A stretch of DNA of 7,668 nt, from NCBI GenBank assembly GCA_913773825.1, contig CAJYHH010000841.1:1-7668 (forward strand). Reading direction: 5' to 3'. The translations under genes and the position numbers were made by a program. Below, piece by piece: positions 1 through 5,487 of the stretch (position 1 is the stretch's first letter; each line of letters starts with the position of its first letter). The notes under the pieces are model-generated. The model saw only the letters and a program-made list of their open reading frames with translations. It had not been told where the DNA came from and did no database searches. The DNA comes from Candidatus Sericytochromatia bacterium. Lineage in GTDB: Bacteria; Cyanobacteriota; Sericytochromatia; UBA7694.

Positions 1-117
1 CTTAACGCTTTTAATCGTCCAGAAGGTGGCGCCTGTTTTACGATCAGGCTACCGGTCCAAGAACTACCCGCTCTGCCAGTTGAGGAGGAAGATGTCACAA
101 CGTATTCTGATTATTGA
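1..117 (+). CDS. kdpD: KdpD sensor histidine kinase, C-terminal end (partial)
   Basis: Frame 1 is open from the window edge to a TGA at 115-117 and gives 38 residues. They begin LNAFNRPEGGACFTIRLPV, which matches the end of a HATPase_c domain: the NRPEGGA.F...LPV stretch is the closing glycine-rich G2-type region and last beta strand seen in KdpD kinases. A short acidic tail with three consecutive Glu follows. KdpD is a membrane sensor kinase that responds to K+ limitation or turgor and phosphorylates KdpE. The gene has no start here, so the rest lies upstream. Its last 26 bases overlap kdpE, and its Glu codons contain the kdpE ribosome binding site, so the two are translationally linked. The identification rests on a short stretch plus the adjacent kdpE; another kinase of the same class is possible but less likely. 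Confidence 0.85.
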   Translation, partial: LNAFNRPEGGACFTIRLPVQELPALPVEEEDVTTYSDY

Positions 118-793
118 TGACGAAAAATCCATTCAGCGCAGCTTAAAACTTTCACTGGAAGCCGCTGGATTTAGCGTCCGCCAGGCTGCAGACGGCCTGC
201 AGGGTATTGAAGCATTTAGCAGCCAGTCACCTGATTTAGTGCTTTTAGATTTGGGTCTGCCAGATATGTCTGGCTTAAAAGTCCTGAGCAGCATCCGCGA
301 GCAGAGCCGAATCCCGGTGATTATTCTCTCTGTACGTGATCAGGAACGCCAAAAAGTCGAAGCTTTAGACTTAGGTGCCAATGATTATCTGACAAAACCC
401 TTTGGGGTCCAGGAGCTCCTGGCGCGTATGCGAGTAGCTTTACGCACAAGCGCAGATCGCCAAAACCAGACGGGTGAAGTGACGGATCCCATGTTTCAAT
501 TGGGCTCCTTGCGAGTAGATCGAGAGCGTCATCTTGTCTGGAAAAATGATCTCCCCGTCAAACTCACCAAAACAGAATACAAGTTGCTCAGCTTATTAGT
601 CCGGCATGCAGGTAAAGTCCTGACCCATCGCCAGATTCTGACAGAAATCTGGGGAGATGCTTATCAGGGTGAAACCCACTATCTACAGGTTTATATCTCT
701 CAGCTTCGTCGAAAACTCGAAGCCGAACCCACAGCTCCTCAGCTGATCTTGACTGAACCCGGAGCTGGCTATCGACTCGCTCTGGATAGTTAA
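92..793 (+). CDS. kdpE: KdpE, OmpR-family response regulator
   Basis: A 233-residue two-domain response regulator. The receiver domain (about residues 4-118) has the acidic pair D9/D10, phospho-acceptor D53 in LLDLGLPDMSG, switch S80 and K102 in YLTKPFG. A winged-helix DNA-binding domain (about 133-231) ends in THYLQVYISQLRRKLE and TEPGAGYRL, both close to the KdpE form of the OmpR/PhoB family. In known systems KdpE, phosphorylated by KdpD, activates the kdpFABC K+ pump operon. The ATG at 92 is chosen because an AGGAGG lies 3 bases upstream of it (83-88), inside kdpD; a GTG at 26 would extend the frame, but those codons belong to the kdpD end in another frame. Length fits the usual 225-235. 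It is the last gene of the kdp unit here; the pump genes are not in the window. Confidence 0.94.
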   Translation: MSQRILIIDDEKSIQRSLKLSLEAAGFSVRQAADGLQGIEAFSSQSPDLVLLDLGLPDMSGLKVLSSIREQSRIPVIILSVRDQERQKVEALDLGANDYLTKPFGVQELLARMRVALRTSADRQNQTGEVTDPMFQLGSLRVDRERHLVWKNDLPVKLTKTEYKLLSLLVRHAGKVLTHRQILTEIWGDAYQGETHYLQVYISQLRRKLEAEPTAPQLILTEPGAGYRLALDS

Positions 794-912
794 GCTAAAG
801 CTTGAGTCCTACAAAATTGAGTTTTATTTAGCTTTTAATCGTGAAGTTTAAAGGCGTGACAAAACAAATGGCTGATATTTAAATTTAAAACCCGTGATTT
901 TCACGACTATTT

Positions 913-937
913 AGATAATAAATCTGTTTTATTATCT
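913..937 (+). terminator. AT-rich perfect hairpin, possible terminator or operator
   Basis: AGATAATAAA (913-922) and TTTATTATCT (928-937) are perfect 10-bp inverted arms around a 5-base loop, followed on the + strand by TTTATATTT. The stem holds only two G:C pairs, so it would be a weak terminator. It may end kdp transcription, or the symmetry may serve as a protein binding site. Its distance from the kdpE stop (about 120 bases) makes either reading tentative. Confidence 0.35.
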
Positions 938-1003
938 TTTATATTTCTAGTGATTCAATGTCCGTTCCAGCGGCCATTTCTCTGTTTTTTTATGACTTGA
1001 AGA

Positions 1004-1012
1004 TGTTATACT
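1004..1012 (+). promoter_or_regulatory. Extended -10 promoter element for the receiver/antiporter unit
   Basis: TGTTATACT matches the extended -10 form TGnTATAAT with a single mismatch in the hexamer. No good -35 hexamer is found 16-18 bases upstream, only a T-run at about 984-990, which is acceptable for an extended -10 promoter. Transcription would start near 1019, giving a leader of about 90 bases. A second -10-like hexamer, TTTAAT at 1063-1068, is an alternative that would place the tandem repeat at 1028-1049 over its -35 position. Confidence 0.45.
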
Positions 1013-1027
1013 TTTTTGTAAGTAAGA

Positions 1028-1049
1028 CCTCAAGATTTCCTCAAGATTT
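1028..1049 (+). repeat. Tandem 11-bp direct repeat, candidate response-regulator binding site
   Basis: CCTCAAGATTT occurs twice without a gap (1028-1038 and 1039-1049), both copies identical. Each unit is a 7-bp block (CCTCAAG) plus a 4-bp AT-rich spacer (ATTT), with an 11-bp period of one helical turn. That is the architecture of pho-box-type sites bound head-to-tail by OmpR/PhoB-family regulators. It lies 13 bases upstream of a TTTAAT -10-like hexamer (1063-1068). Binding by the neighbouring KdpE is conjecture; another OmpR-family regulator is equally possible. Confidence 0.5.
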
Positions 1050-1109
1050 TTGTTTTAGCTCGTTTAATTATTTGAGCTCTGTCACAAAGTATGCTAAGGA
1101 GTCGCCGTG

Positions 1110-1514
1110 ATGCCCACTGTCCTGATTGCAGAAGATTCGCAAGTCATTCAAAAACTCTTGCGCGAAGTCCTGGCAAAAGACAAAAGCATAGAAGTGGTCG
1201 CCAGTACGCTTGACGGTGAAAGCACCATCCAGGAAGTCAAAGCCCGTAAGCCAGACATGGTCATTATGGATTATCGGATGCCCAAACTTAATGCACCTGA
1301 CATGATTAAGGCGATTATGAGCGACACACCGGTTCCCATTTTGATTTTGACAAGTGCTGAGCCCACTGAGCCGAAGAAGAAAGAGTGCCTTGAGCTGGGC
1401 GCTTCAGGGTTTATGACCAAACCCAAGGGTATGGACTACAGCAGCATTGCCATTCAGCTGGTTGCTCAAATCAAAACCCTCAGTCGTTTAAAACCTTCAA
1501 AGCGCACGTATTGA
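1110..1514 (+). CDS. Single-domain response regulator (CheY/CheB-type receiver)
   Basis: The 134-residue protein is one receiver domain with no output domain. Visible residues are the acidic pair E8/D9, phospho-acceptor D54 in VIMDYRMP, T81 in ILILTSAEP, and K104-P105 in GFMTKPKG. The sequence around IEVVA, KPDMVIMD and the QIKTLSRLK tail resembles the N-terminal receiver of CheB methylesterases, including the start of the linker, but no methylesterase domain follows. Such proteins act through phosphorylation-dependent contacts with a partner. ATG at 1110 is preferred over GTG at 1107 because AAGGAG (1096-1101) is then 8 bases away. The stop is 41 bases before the antiporter start, so the two probably form one transcript. 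The partner kinase is not in view; KdpD just upstream is possible but unproven. Confidence 0.85.
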   Translation: MPTVLIAEDSQVIQKLLREVLAKDKSIEVVASTLDGESTIQEVKARKPDMVIMDYRMPKLNAPDMIKAIMSDTPVPILILTSAEPTEPKKKECLELGASGFMTKPKGMDYSSIAIQLVAQIKTLSRLKPSKRTY

Positions 1515-1555
1515 GCTCTTTTACTTAATTAGTCTATAGATACGGATATTTGCCT

Positions 1556-3571
1556 ATGGAACTCGGACTGTTTAAAGAAATTGTTGTCATCTTGGCCCTC
1601 TCGGCCATTGTTGTCCTGGTCTGCCAGAAAGTCAAAATCCCTTCGATTATCGGTTTTCTGATCACCGGCACATTAGCTGGCCCTCATGGGTTCGGGCTGG
1701 TGCACTCAGCACACGAAGTAGAAATGATCGCTGAAATTGGCGTGATTTTTCTGCTGTTTACAATCGGGATTGAATTTTCAATTGGTCGTTTGCTGCAAAT
1801 CAAACGTTTGGTGATGCTCGGCGGCATGACCCAGGTCATGCTCACCATTGCGCTCGTTACAATGGGCTTGTTGTTAATGGGCCAAAGTATTCCGCTGGGC
1901 ATCTTTGCTGGCTGTATGATTGCTTTGAGCAGCACAGCGATTGTGTTAAAACTGCTGCAGCAGCGCCAGGAGATGGATAGCCCACAGGGTAAAACCGTTT
2001 TAGGGATCCTGATCTTTCAAGATTTGGCGATTGTGCCAATGATGCTGCTCACGCCGCTAATGGCGGGTAAAGCTGACAACGTCGGCCTTGAACTCGGCCT
2101 GATGCTGCTTAAGTTTATTGCAGTCGGTGTTGGGGTTGTCTTTGCCAGTAAGTGGCTGATGCCCAAACTGCTGGATCAAGTGGTTAAAACCCGCAATAAC
2201 GAACTATTTTTGCTGGCGATTCTAGCCACTTGTATGGTGGTTGCCTTAGGGACAGCCTCTATCGGCCTGTCACTTTCGCTAGGCGCGTTTTTAGCCGGTC
2301 TGGTTATTGCTGACTCCGAATACAGCCATCAGGCCATGAGCAATATTTTGCCGTTTAGAGACATTTTTATCAGCTTCTTCTTTGTCTCAATTGGCATGCT
2401 GCTCAACGGCGGCTACTTCCTGGCCCATTGGCCTTTAATTCTGACAGCCGCAATTGGCGTTATTGCCCTCAAGCTGTTTACTGGCGTCACTGCTGGAGCT
2501 GTGTTGGGCTACCCGCCGCGAATTGCACTATTAGCTGGTCTGGCCCTGTGCCAGGTTGGAGAATTTGCATTTGTTTTGTCTAAAACCGGACTCTCTTTAG
2601 GCCTGTTGCAAGACAATAGCTATCAGCTGTTTCTGGCGGTTTCAATTGTCACGATGGCCTTAACGCCCTTGATGATTGCGATTGGCCCCCGCACCAGCCA
2701 GCTGGTCAACAAACTGCCGATGATTGGCAAATTTGCTACGGGTCGCTTAGACAACACAACTGACTTAGATGACCATGAAGGCGGTCTTCAGAATCATCTA
2801 ATTATTATTGGTTTTGGTCTTAACGGCCAGAATCTGGCAAAGGCAGCCAGTGCCAGCAAGATTCCCTACGTGATTATTGAAACCAATCCTGAAACCGTTA
2901 AAAACTTTCAGCGTGCCGGAGAGCCGATTCATTACGGTGATGCCACTTCACCGCTGATTCTGGAGCATCTGCACATTGAACGTGCCCATGCTGCAGTGAT
3001 TGCTATTTCAGATCCGCGGGCAACGGAACGTGTGATTCACGCAATTCGTTCACTTAATGGCAGCATTGAACTGATTGTCAGAACCCGCTTTATGCATGAA
3101 GTGGCCAAACTTTATCGCCTAGGCGCCAGTGTCGTGATTCCAGAAGAGTTTGAAACCTCAATCGAAATCTTTGCTCGCGTCCTGCAAAGTTATCTGGTCC
3201 CCGAAGAAGACATTGAGTCACTAATTGATCAAGTACGCGCAGATGGTTATAGCATGCTGCGTTCGCCCACACGTCGTGAACTCAACGCGCTTGATCTGCC
3301 GCTTTCAGACTTTGAAATCAGCACCCAGCGCCTAGATCCCGATTCTGAACTTGTCGGCCTGACCTTAATTGAAAGTGCGCTCCGCCAACGCTTTGGCGCC
3401 ACTTTACTGGCCATCCGACGAGGCCAGGATTTGCTAAGCCAACCTGACGGTCAAACTCGCTTTGAAGCCCATGACATTCTTGTCATGCTGGGTAAACCTG
3501 AAGGTCTGCGCAAAGCAGCAGCTATCTGTCATGAACACATCGAACCGGTGCAAGTTCTGGCAGAAAGCTAA
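1556..3571 (+). CDS. CPA2 cation:proton antiporter with RCK domains (KefB/KefC-like)
   Basis: The 671-residue inner-membrane protein begins with a Na+/H+-exchanger-type domain of about 12 hydrophobic segments (residues 4-385), including the CPA2 hallmarks GFLITGTLAGPHG (about 33-45), ILIFQDLAIVP (151-161, with the conserved Gln-Asp) and SLSLGAFLAGLVIADSEY. A cytoplasmic RCK-N (TrkA-N) domain follows (about 412-530) with the Rossmann motif GFGLNG at 419-424, then an RCK-C-like domain (about 580-655). The family exchanges K+ or Na+ for H+; RCK domains gate transport through nucleotide or other ligands. E. coli KefB/KefC have the RCK-N but lack this C-terminal RCK-C, so the exact ion and ligand cannot be read from the sequence. 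ATG at 1556 is chosen over an in-frame TTG at 1550 because ACGGA (1542-1546) is 9 bases from it. It probably shares a transcript with the receiver gene, and a strong terminator follows. Confidence 0.9.
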   Translation: MELGLFKEIVVILALSAIVVLVCQKVKIPSIIGFLITGTLAGPHGFGLVHSAHEVEMIAEIGVIFLLFTIGIEFSIGRLLQIKRLVMLGGMTQVMLTIALVTMGLLLMGQSIPLGIFAGCMIALSSTAIVLKLLQQRQEMDSPQGKTVLGILIFQDLAIVPMMLLTPLMAGKADNVGLELGLMLLKFIAVGVGVVFASKWLMPKLLDQVVKTRNNELFLLAILATCMVVALGTASIGLSLSLGAFLAGLVIADSEYSHQAMSNILPFRDIFISFFFVSIGMLLNGGYFLAHWPLILTAAIGVIALKLFTGVTAGAVLGYPPRIALLAGLALCQVGEFAFVLSKTGLSLGLLQDNSYQLFLAVSIVTMALTPLMIAIGPRTSQLVNKLPMIGKFATGRLDNTTDLDDHEGGLQNHLIIIGFGLNGQNLAKAASASKIPYVIIETNPETVKNFQRAGEPIHYGDATSPLILEHLHIERAHAAVIAISDPRATERVIHAIRSLNGSIELIVRTRFMHEVAKLYRLGASVVIPEEFETSIEIFARVLQSYLVPEEDIESLIDQVRADGYSMLRSPTRRELNALDLPLSDFEISTQRLDPDSELVGLTLIESALRQRFGATLLAIRRGQDLLSQPDGQTRFEAHDILVMLGKPEGLRKAAAICHEHIEPVQVLAES

Positions 3572-3606
3572 AAGAATCGCCATAACGACTTAATGCTTGA
3601 AATCTG

Positions 3607-3641
3607 GCCCCTGTCGCGGACGTCCGCTCGGGGGCTTTTTT
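3607..3641 (+). terminator. Intrinsic terminator after the antiporter gene
   Basis: GCCCC (3607-3611) pairs with GGGGC (3631-3635). Inside lies the self-complementary GCGGACGTCCGC, and the hairpin is followed directly by six T (3636-3641). It lies 35 bases after the antiporter stop. The other strand has no T-run after the hairpin, so it works for + strand transcription and does not serve the minus-strand gene at 3677. Confidence 0.85.
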
Positions 3642-3676
3642 GTATGCATTTGATATGCAGAGGCTAAAGTTAGCGC

Positions 3677-4273
3677 TTAGCCCTGAGGGAGATGACGACT
3701 GGGGTTAAGCCAGGGAGCGACTTGCATATAAGTGTCCTGAAACTCATCGTAGCTGACGCGACCATCGTTATTGATATCACCATGATTGAGTTCAGGCCAG
3801 CGTTTAAACAGCTCCTTTAAACTCTGAAGTTCAGCGCCTTCAATCTGACGATTGCCGTCTGTATCGCGCACAATAAACTCGTTATCGGTTAAGTCAGCAT
3901 AGATGTCTGACCACATCGCAATAATGTCTTCACGCAAAAATTCATTAAAGCTAATCCGGCTATCACGATTGGTATCATAGTCATTAAAGCCATTAATTAA
4001 GCCCGGCAGCTTCAAATCCTGATCTCTGACCTCATCACGGGTCAGTTGATCATCTTTGGGCTTGAGATCCCATTTATCAAAACGCACGCGCCGCAATAAA
4101 ATCACACCCTGACGGAGCCCTTCACGACTGCGCATCTGACTTGTTTGGCTTTGCACTCGATTAGCAGGATTCACCTGAGGAGCTGAAACAAAAGCCTGAG
4201 GGCTACAGGCTGACAGCAGAGCCAAAGTACTAAGAGTCAAAACAGCAGCAAGTCGAGAAAAAGGCAAATGCAT
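3677..4273 (-). CDS. EF-hand calcium-binding lipoprotein
   Basis: A 198-residue secreted lipoprotein. Residues 1-22 form a signal peptide ending in the lipobox LSAC, with lipidated C23. A 30-residue polar linker follows, then EF-hand loops at about 100-111 (DTNRDSRISFNE), 137-148 (DTDGNRQIEGAE) and 166-177 (DINNDGRVSYDE). Each keeps Asp at position 1, Asp or Asn at 3 and 5, a hydrophobic residue at 8 and Glu at 12. An earlier stretch near 68-81 (DLKPKDDQLTRDE) looks like a degenerate fourth loop with one inserted residue. Calcium binding at the cell surface or in the periplasm is the likely property; the biological role is unknown. ATG at 4273 is chosen because AGGAG lies 7 bases upstream; a TTG at 4279 would sit too close. 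A GGCTAA/TTAGCC inverted repeat (3662-3667 with 3677-3682) overlaps the stop codon. Confidence 0.85.
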   Translation of the reverse strand: MHLPFSRLAAVLTLSTLALLSACSPQAFVSAPQVNPANRVQSQTSQMRSREGLRQGVILLRRVRFDKWDLKPKDDQLTRDEVRDQDLKLPGLINGFNDYDTNRDSRISFNEFLREDIIAMWSDIYADLTDNEFIVRDTDGNRQIEGAELQSLKELFKRWPELNHGDINNDGRVSYDEFQDTYMQVAPWLNPSRHLPQG

Positions 4274-4305
4274 AAACAATCTCCTGCAGGAAGTACAGGT
4301 AGTTT

Positions 4306-4344
4306 AAAGGCCAGTCGCGCCTGAAGCAAGGCTGACTGGCCTTT
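4306..4344 (-). terminator. Hairpin between the VOC and EF-hand genes, probable terminator
   Basis: AAAGGCCAGTC (4306-4316) and GACTGGCCTTT (4334-4344) are perfect 11-bp arms, with an inner GCCT/AGGC stem (4319-4322 with 4329-4332). Read on the minus strand it lies 31 bases past the VOC stop and ends in TTT within the stem. The U-tract is short, so termination may be partial. The same hairpin would lie in the 5' leader of the EF-hand gene if transcription reads through from the VOC gene, and could then act as an attenuator. Confidence 0.6.
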
Positions 4345-4375
4345 ATTGTTAAGGCATTAAACGGCTTAAACCAAA

Positions 4376-5284
4376 CTATTCACCTGCATAAGCTTTTTCA
4401 AGTTTCGCTAAGTCAAACTTTTTCATTTGCATAAAAGCCTGAGTGACGCGTGCAATTTGCTCAGGTGAGCCATTGTTCATAAATGTATCCATTTGAGTTG
4501 GCGCAATCTGCCAGGATACCCCGTATTGATCTTTAAGCCAGCCACATTGTTCTGCTTCAGGTACCACTGAGAGCTGTTCCCAATACTGATCAATTTCAGC
4601 TTGGTTCTCGCAGCGCACTAATAATGAAATCGCTTCGTTAAAAGCAAAGTTATGATTGCGGGCGCTATCCATCGCGGCAAACCATTGGCCTTCTAACTGA
4701 AACTCTGAAAACATCACGGTTCCCGCCTGGTCGGGTTCCATGCCTTCACTATAGCGAGCAATATTGCCACGCTTGGCATCTTGAAACACTGAGACATAAA
4801 AATCACCTGCGGCTTCAGCCTGGCCACAAACATCACCCGTAAACATCAGCGAAGGAATGATCATCGGCCGGGGCTCACCCTCTGGATTTGTCAGCATCAG
4901 TTGCCAGCTCAGGCCATATTTATCTTTGATCCAGCCATAGCGTTTACTAAACGGGTATTCATTAATGGGCATCATGACTTCTCCGCCATCAGCCAATTGT
5001 TCCCAAATCTGGTCAATGCGGGATGAGGCCTCTGGATCCTGAGCGGGATCAAAGTTCACCATAAATGAAATCGAGGGATTAAATTTAAACAGCGGCCCAG
5101 CACTAATCGCCATCAACTCATAACCCCAGAGCTTAAACGAGACAATATCACAATCACCAGAAGGCGTTCCCTGAAGTGTACTCAGATGGGTAATTTGAGA
5201 GTCAGGAAACAAGGATGTGTAAAACTCAGCGGCTGCTTTAGCTTCTTTGTCAAACCAGAGATGAGGGACAATTTTTTGCTTCAT
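4376..5284 (-). CDS. Tandem PhnB-like VOC superfamily protein
   Basis: This 302-residue cytoplasmic protein is built from two related halves. Domain 1 (about 4-132) starts VPHLWFDKEAKAAAEFYTSLFPDS and ends YGWIKDKYGLSWQ (116-128). Domain 2 (about 141-262) starts IPSLMFTGDVCGQAEAAGDFYVSVF and ends CGWLKDQYGVSWQ (247-259). These are hallmarks of PhnB-like members of the vicinal-oxygen-chelate fold (glyoxalase/bleomycin-resistance superfamily), often annotated as 3-demethylubiquinone methyltransferase-like or simply VOC protein. No substrate can be assigned. A helical tail of about 35 residues follows (about 268-302). ATG at 5284 is chosen because GGAG lies 6 bases upstream; an in-frame ATG at 5323 falls inside the promoter-like region. 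It is probably transcribed alone from the divergent region shared with the gene at 5488. Confidence 0.88.
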   Translation of the reverse strand: MKQKIVPHLWFDKEAKAAAEFYTSLFPDSQITHLSTLQGTPSGDCDIVSFKLWGYELMAISAGPLFKFNPSISFMVNFDPAQDPEASSRIDQIWEQLADGGEVMMPINEYPFSKRYGWIKDKYGLSWQLMLTNPEGEPRPMIIPSLMFTGDVCGQAEAAGDFYVSVFQDAKRGNIARYSEGMEPDQAGTVMFSEFQLEGQWFAAMDSARNHNFAFNEAISLLVRCENQAEIDQYWEQLSVVPEAEQCGWLKDQYGVSWQIAPTQMDTFMNNGSPEQIARVTQAFMQMKKFDLAKLEKAYAGE

Positions 5285-5317
5285 ATCAGACTCCAGATAA
5301 TTTTTTAATACAAAATA

Positions 5318-5329
5318 ATACATTTGTAT
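5318..5329. promoter_or_regulatory. ATACA-N2-TGTAT inverted repeat, possible operator
   Basis: ATACATTTGTAT has perfect 5-bp arms around TT and contains TACA-N2-TGTA, the core pattern of CopY/BlaI-type repressor sites. A second, overlapping inverted repeat pairs ATACAAA (5309-5315) with TTTGTAT (5323-5329). It overlaps the proposed -10 of the VOC gene, a position suited to repression. The region is AT-rich, so chance is a real possibility, and no CopY/BlaI-type gene is in the window. Confidence 0.3.
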
Positions 5330-5355
5330 GTATCATTTACATTATCTACTGGCAA
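5327..5355 (-). promoter_or_regulatory. Putative promoter of the VOC gene
   Basis: On the minus strand TTGCCA (5355-5350, one mismatch to TTGACA) is followed after 17 bases by TACATA (5332-5327), preceded by TG plus one base as in an extended -10. The -10 hexamer itself is poor. An alternative -10, TATTAT (minus strand, about 5321-5316), lacks a good -35. Either would start transcription within the short leader before the ATG at 5284. Confidence 0.4.
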
Positions 5356-5429
5356 AATTAGACTGTCAAGCTTGCTCTAACGCGACTAAAACACAAACTT
5401 TTATTGCCAATCAGGAAAAATAAAAGTGC

Positions 5430-5438
5430 TGTTAAAAT
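5430..5438 (+). promoter_or_regulatory. Upstream extended -10 element before the TPR-like gene
   Basis: TGTTAAAAT fits TGnTATAAT with one mismatch in the hexamer. A transcript starting about 7 bases later, near 5445, would begin inside the hairpin at 5438-5463 and carry a leader of about 43 bases with no Shine-Dalgarno sequence. It competes with the downstream element at 5473-5481 as the gene's promoter. Confidence 0.3.
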
Positions 5439-5463
5439 GGCTTGGCAACTTCATTTGAAGCCA
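5438..5463 (+). repeat. Hairpin upstream of the TPR-like gene, arms repeated at 6096-6124
   Basis: TGGCTT (5438-5443) pairs with AAGCCA (5458-5463). An alternative inner hairpin is CTTC/GAAG (5449-5452 with 5457-5460). The arms, extended to TGGCTTG and AAGCCACTT, recur with the same 29-base spacing at 6096-6124 just beyond the gene. Confidence 0.45.
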
Positions 5464-5472
5464 CTTTAGCCC

Positions 5473-5481
5473 TGATAAAAT
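5473..5481 (+). promoter_or_regulatory. Extended -10 element placed for a leaderless transcript
   Basis: TGATAAAAT matches TGnTATAAT with one mismatch in the hexamer. Its last base is 7 bases before the A of the ATG at 5488, so transcription would start at or next to the start codon. TTGAAG (5455-5460) is a partial -35 at a short 15-base spacing. The gene has no Shine-Dalgarno sequence, which agrees with leaderless translation. The call is inference from spacing alone. Confidence 0.4.
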
Positions 5482-5487
5482 GACTAA

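Larger units (their letters stand above)
794..1109. other. AT-rich intergenic control region
   Basis: This 316-base gap between kdpE and the receiver gene holds no credible gene on either strand. It contains an AGCTAAA/TTTAGCT inverted repeat (793-799 with 827-833) followed by TTTT, a weak candidate for the kdp transcript end. There are four CGTGA elements (840-844, 855-859, 893-897, and 901-905 on the other strand), a perfect AT-rich hairpin at 913-937, an extended -10 element at 1004-1012, and two tandem copies of CCTCAAGATTT at 1028-1049. The gap probably carries the end of the kdp transcript and the start of the receiver/antiporter transcript. Confidence 0.6.

Noticed and set aside
20..90. 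tRNA-like stretch on the minus strand (CTCAACTGGCAGAG resembles a D arm)
   Set aside because: No T arm, acceptor stem or proper anticodon arm can be drawn, and the bases are explained by the kdpD coding end.
26..91. N-terminal extension of kdpE from a GTG at 26
   Set aside because: These bases encode the end of kdpD in another frame, and the AGGAGG at 83-88 places the start at ATG 92.
1072..1519. TTGAGCTCT repeated at 1072-1080 and 1511-1519 before both genes of the unit
   Set aside because: Nine bases around a palindromic hexamer in AT-rich spacers can arise by chance, and the positions relative to the starts differ.
1684..2039. Minus-strand open frames inside the antiporter gene
   Set aside because: They are antisense shadows of a well-supported membrane protein gene, with no ribosome binding site or recognisable protein.
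3090..3272. 60-residue minus-strand frame opposite the RCK domain
   Set aside because: Shadow of the antiporter gene with no family resemblance.
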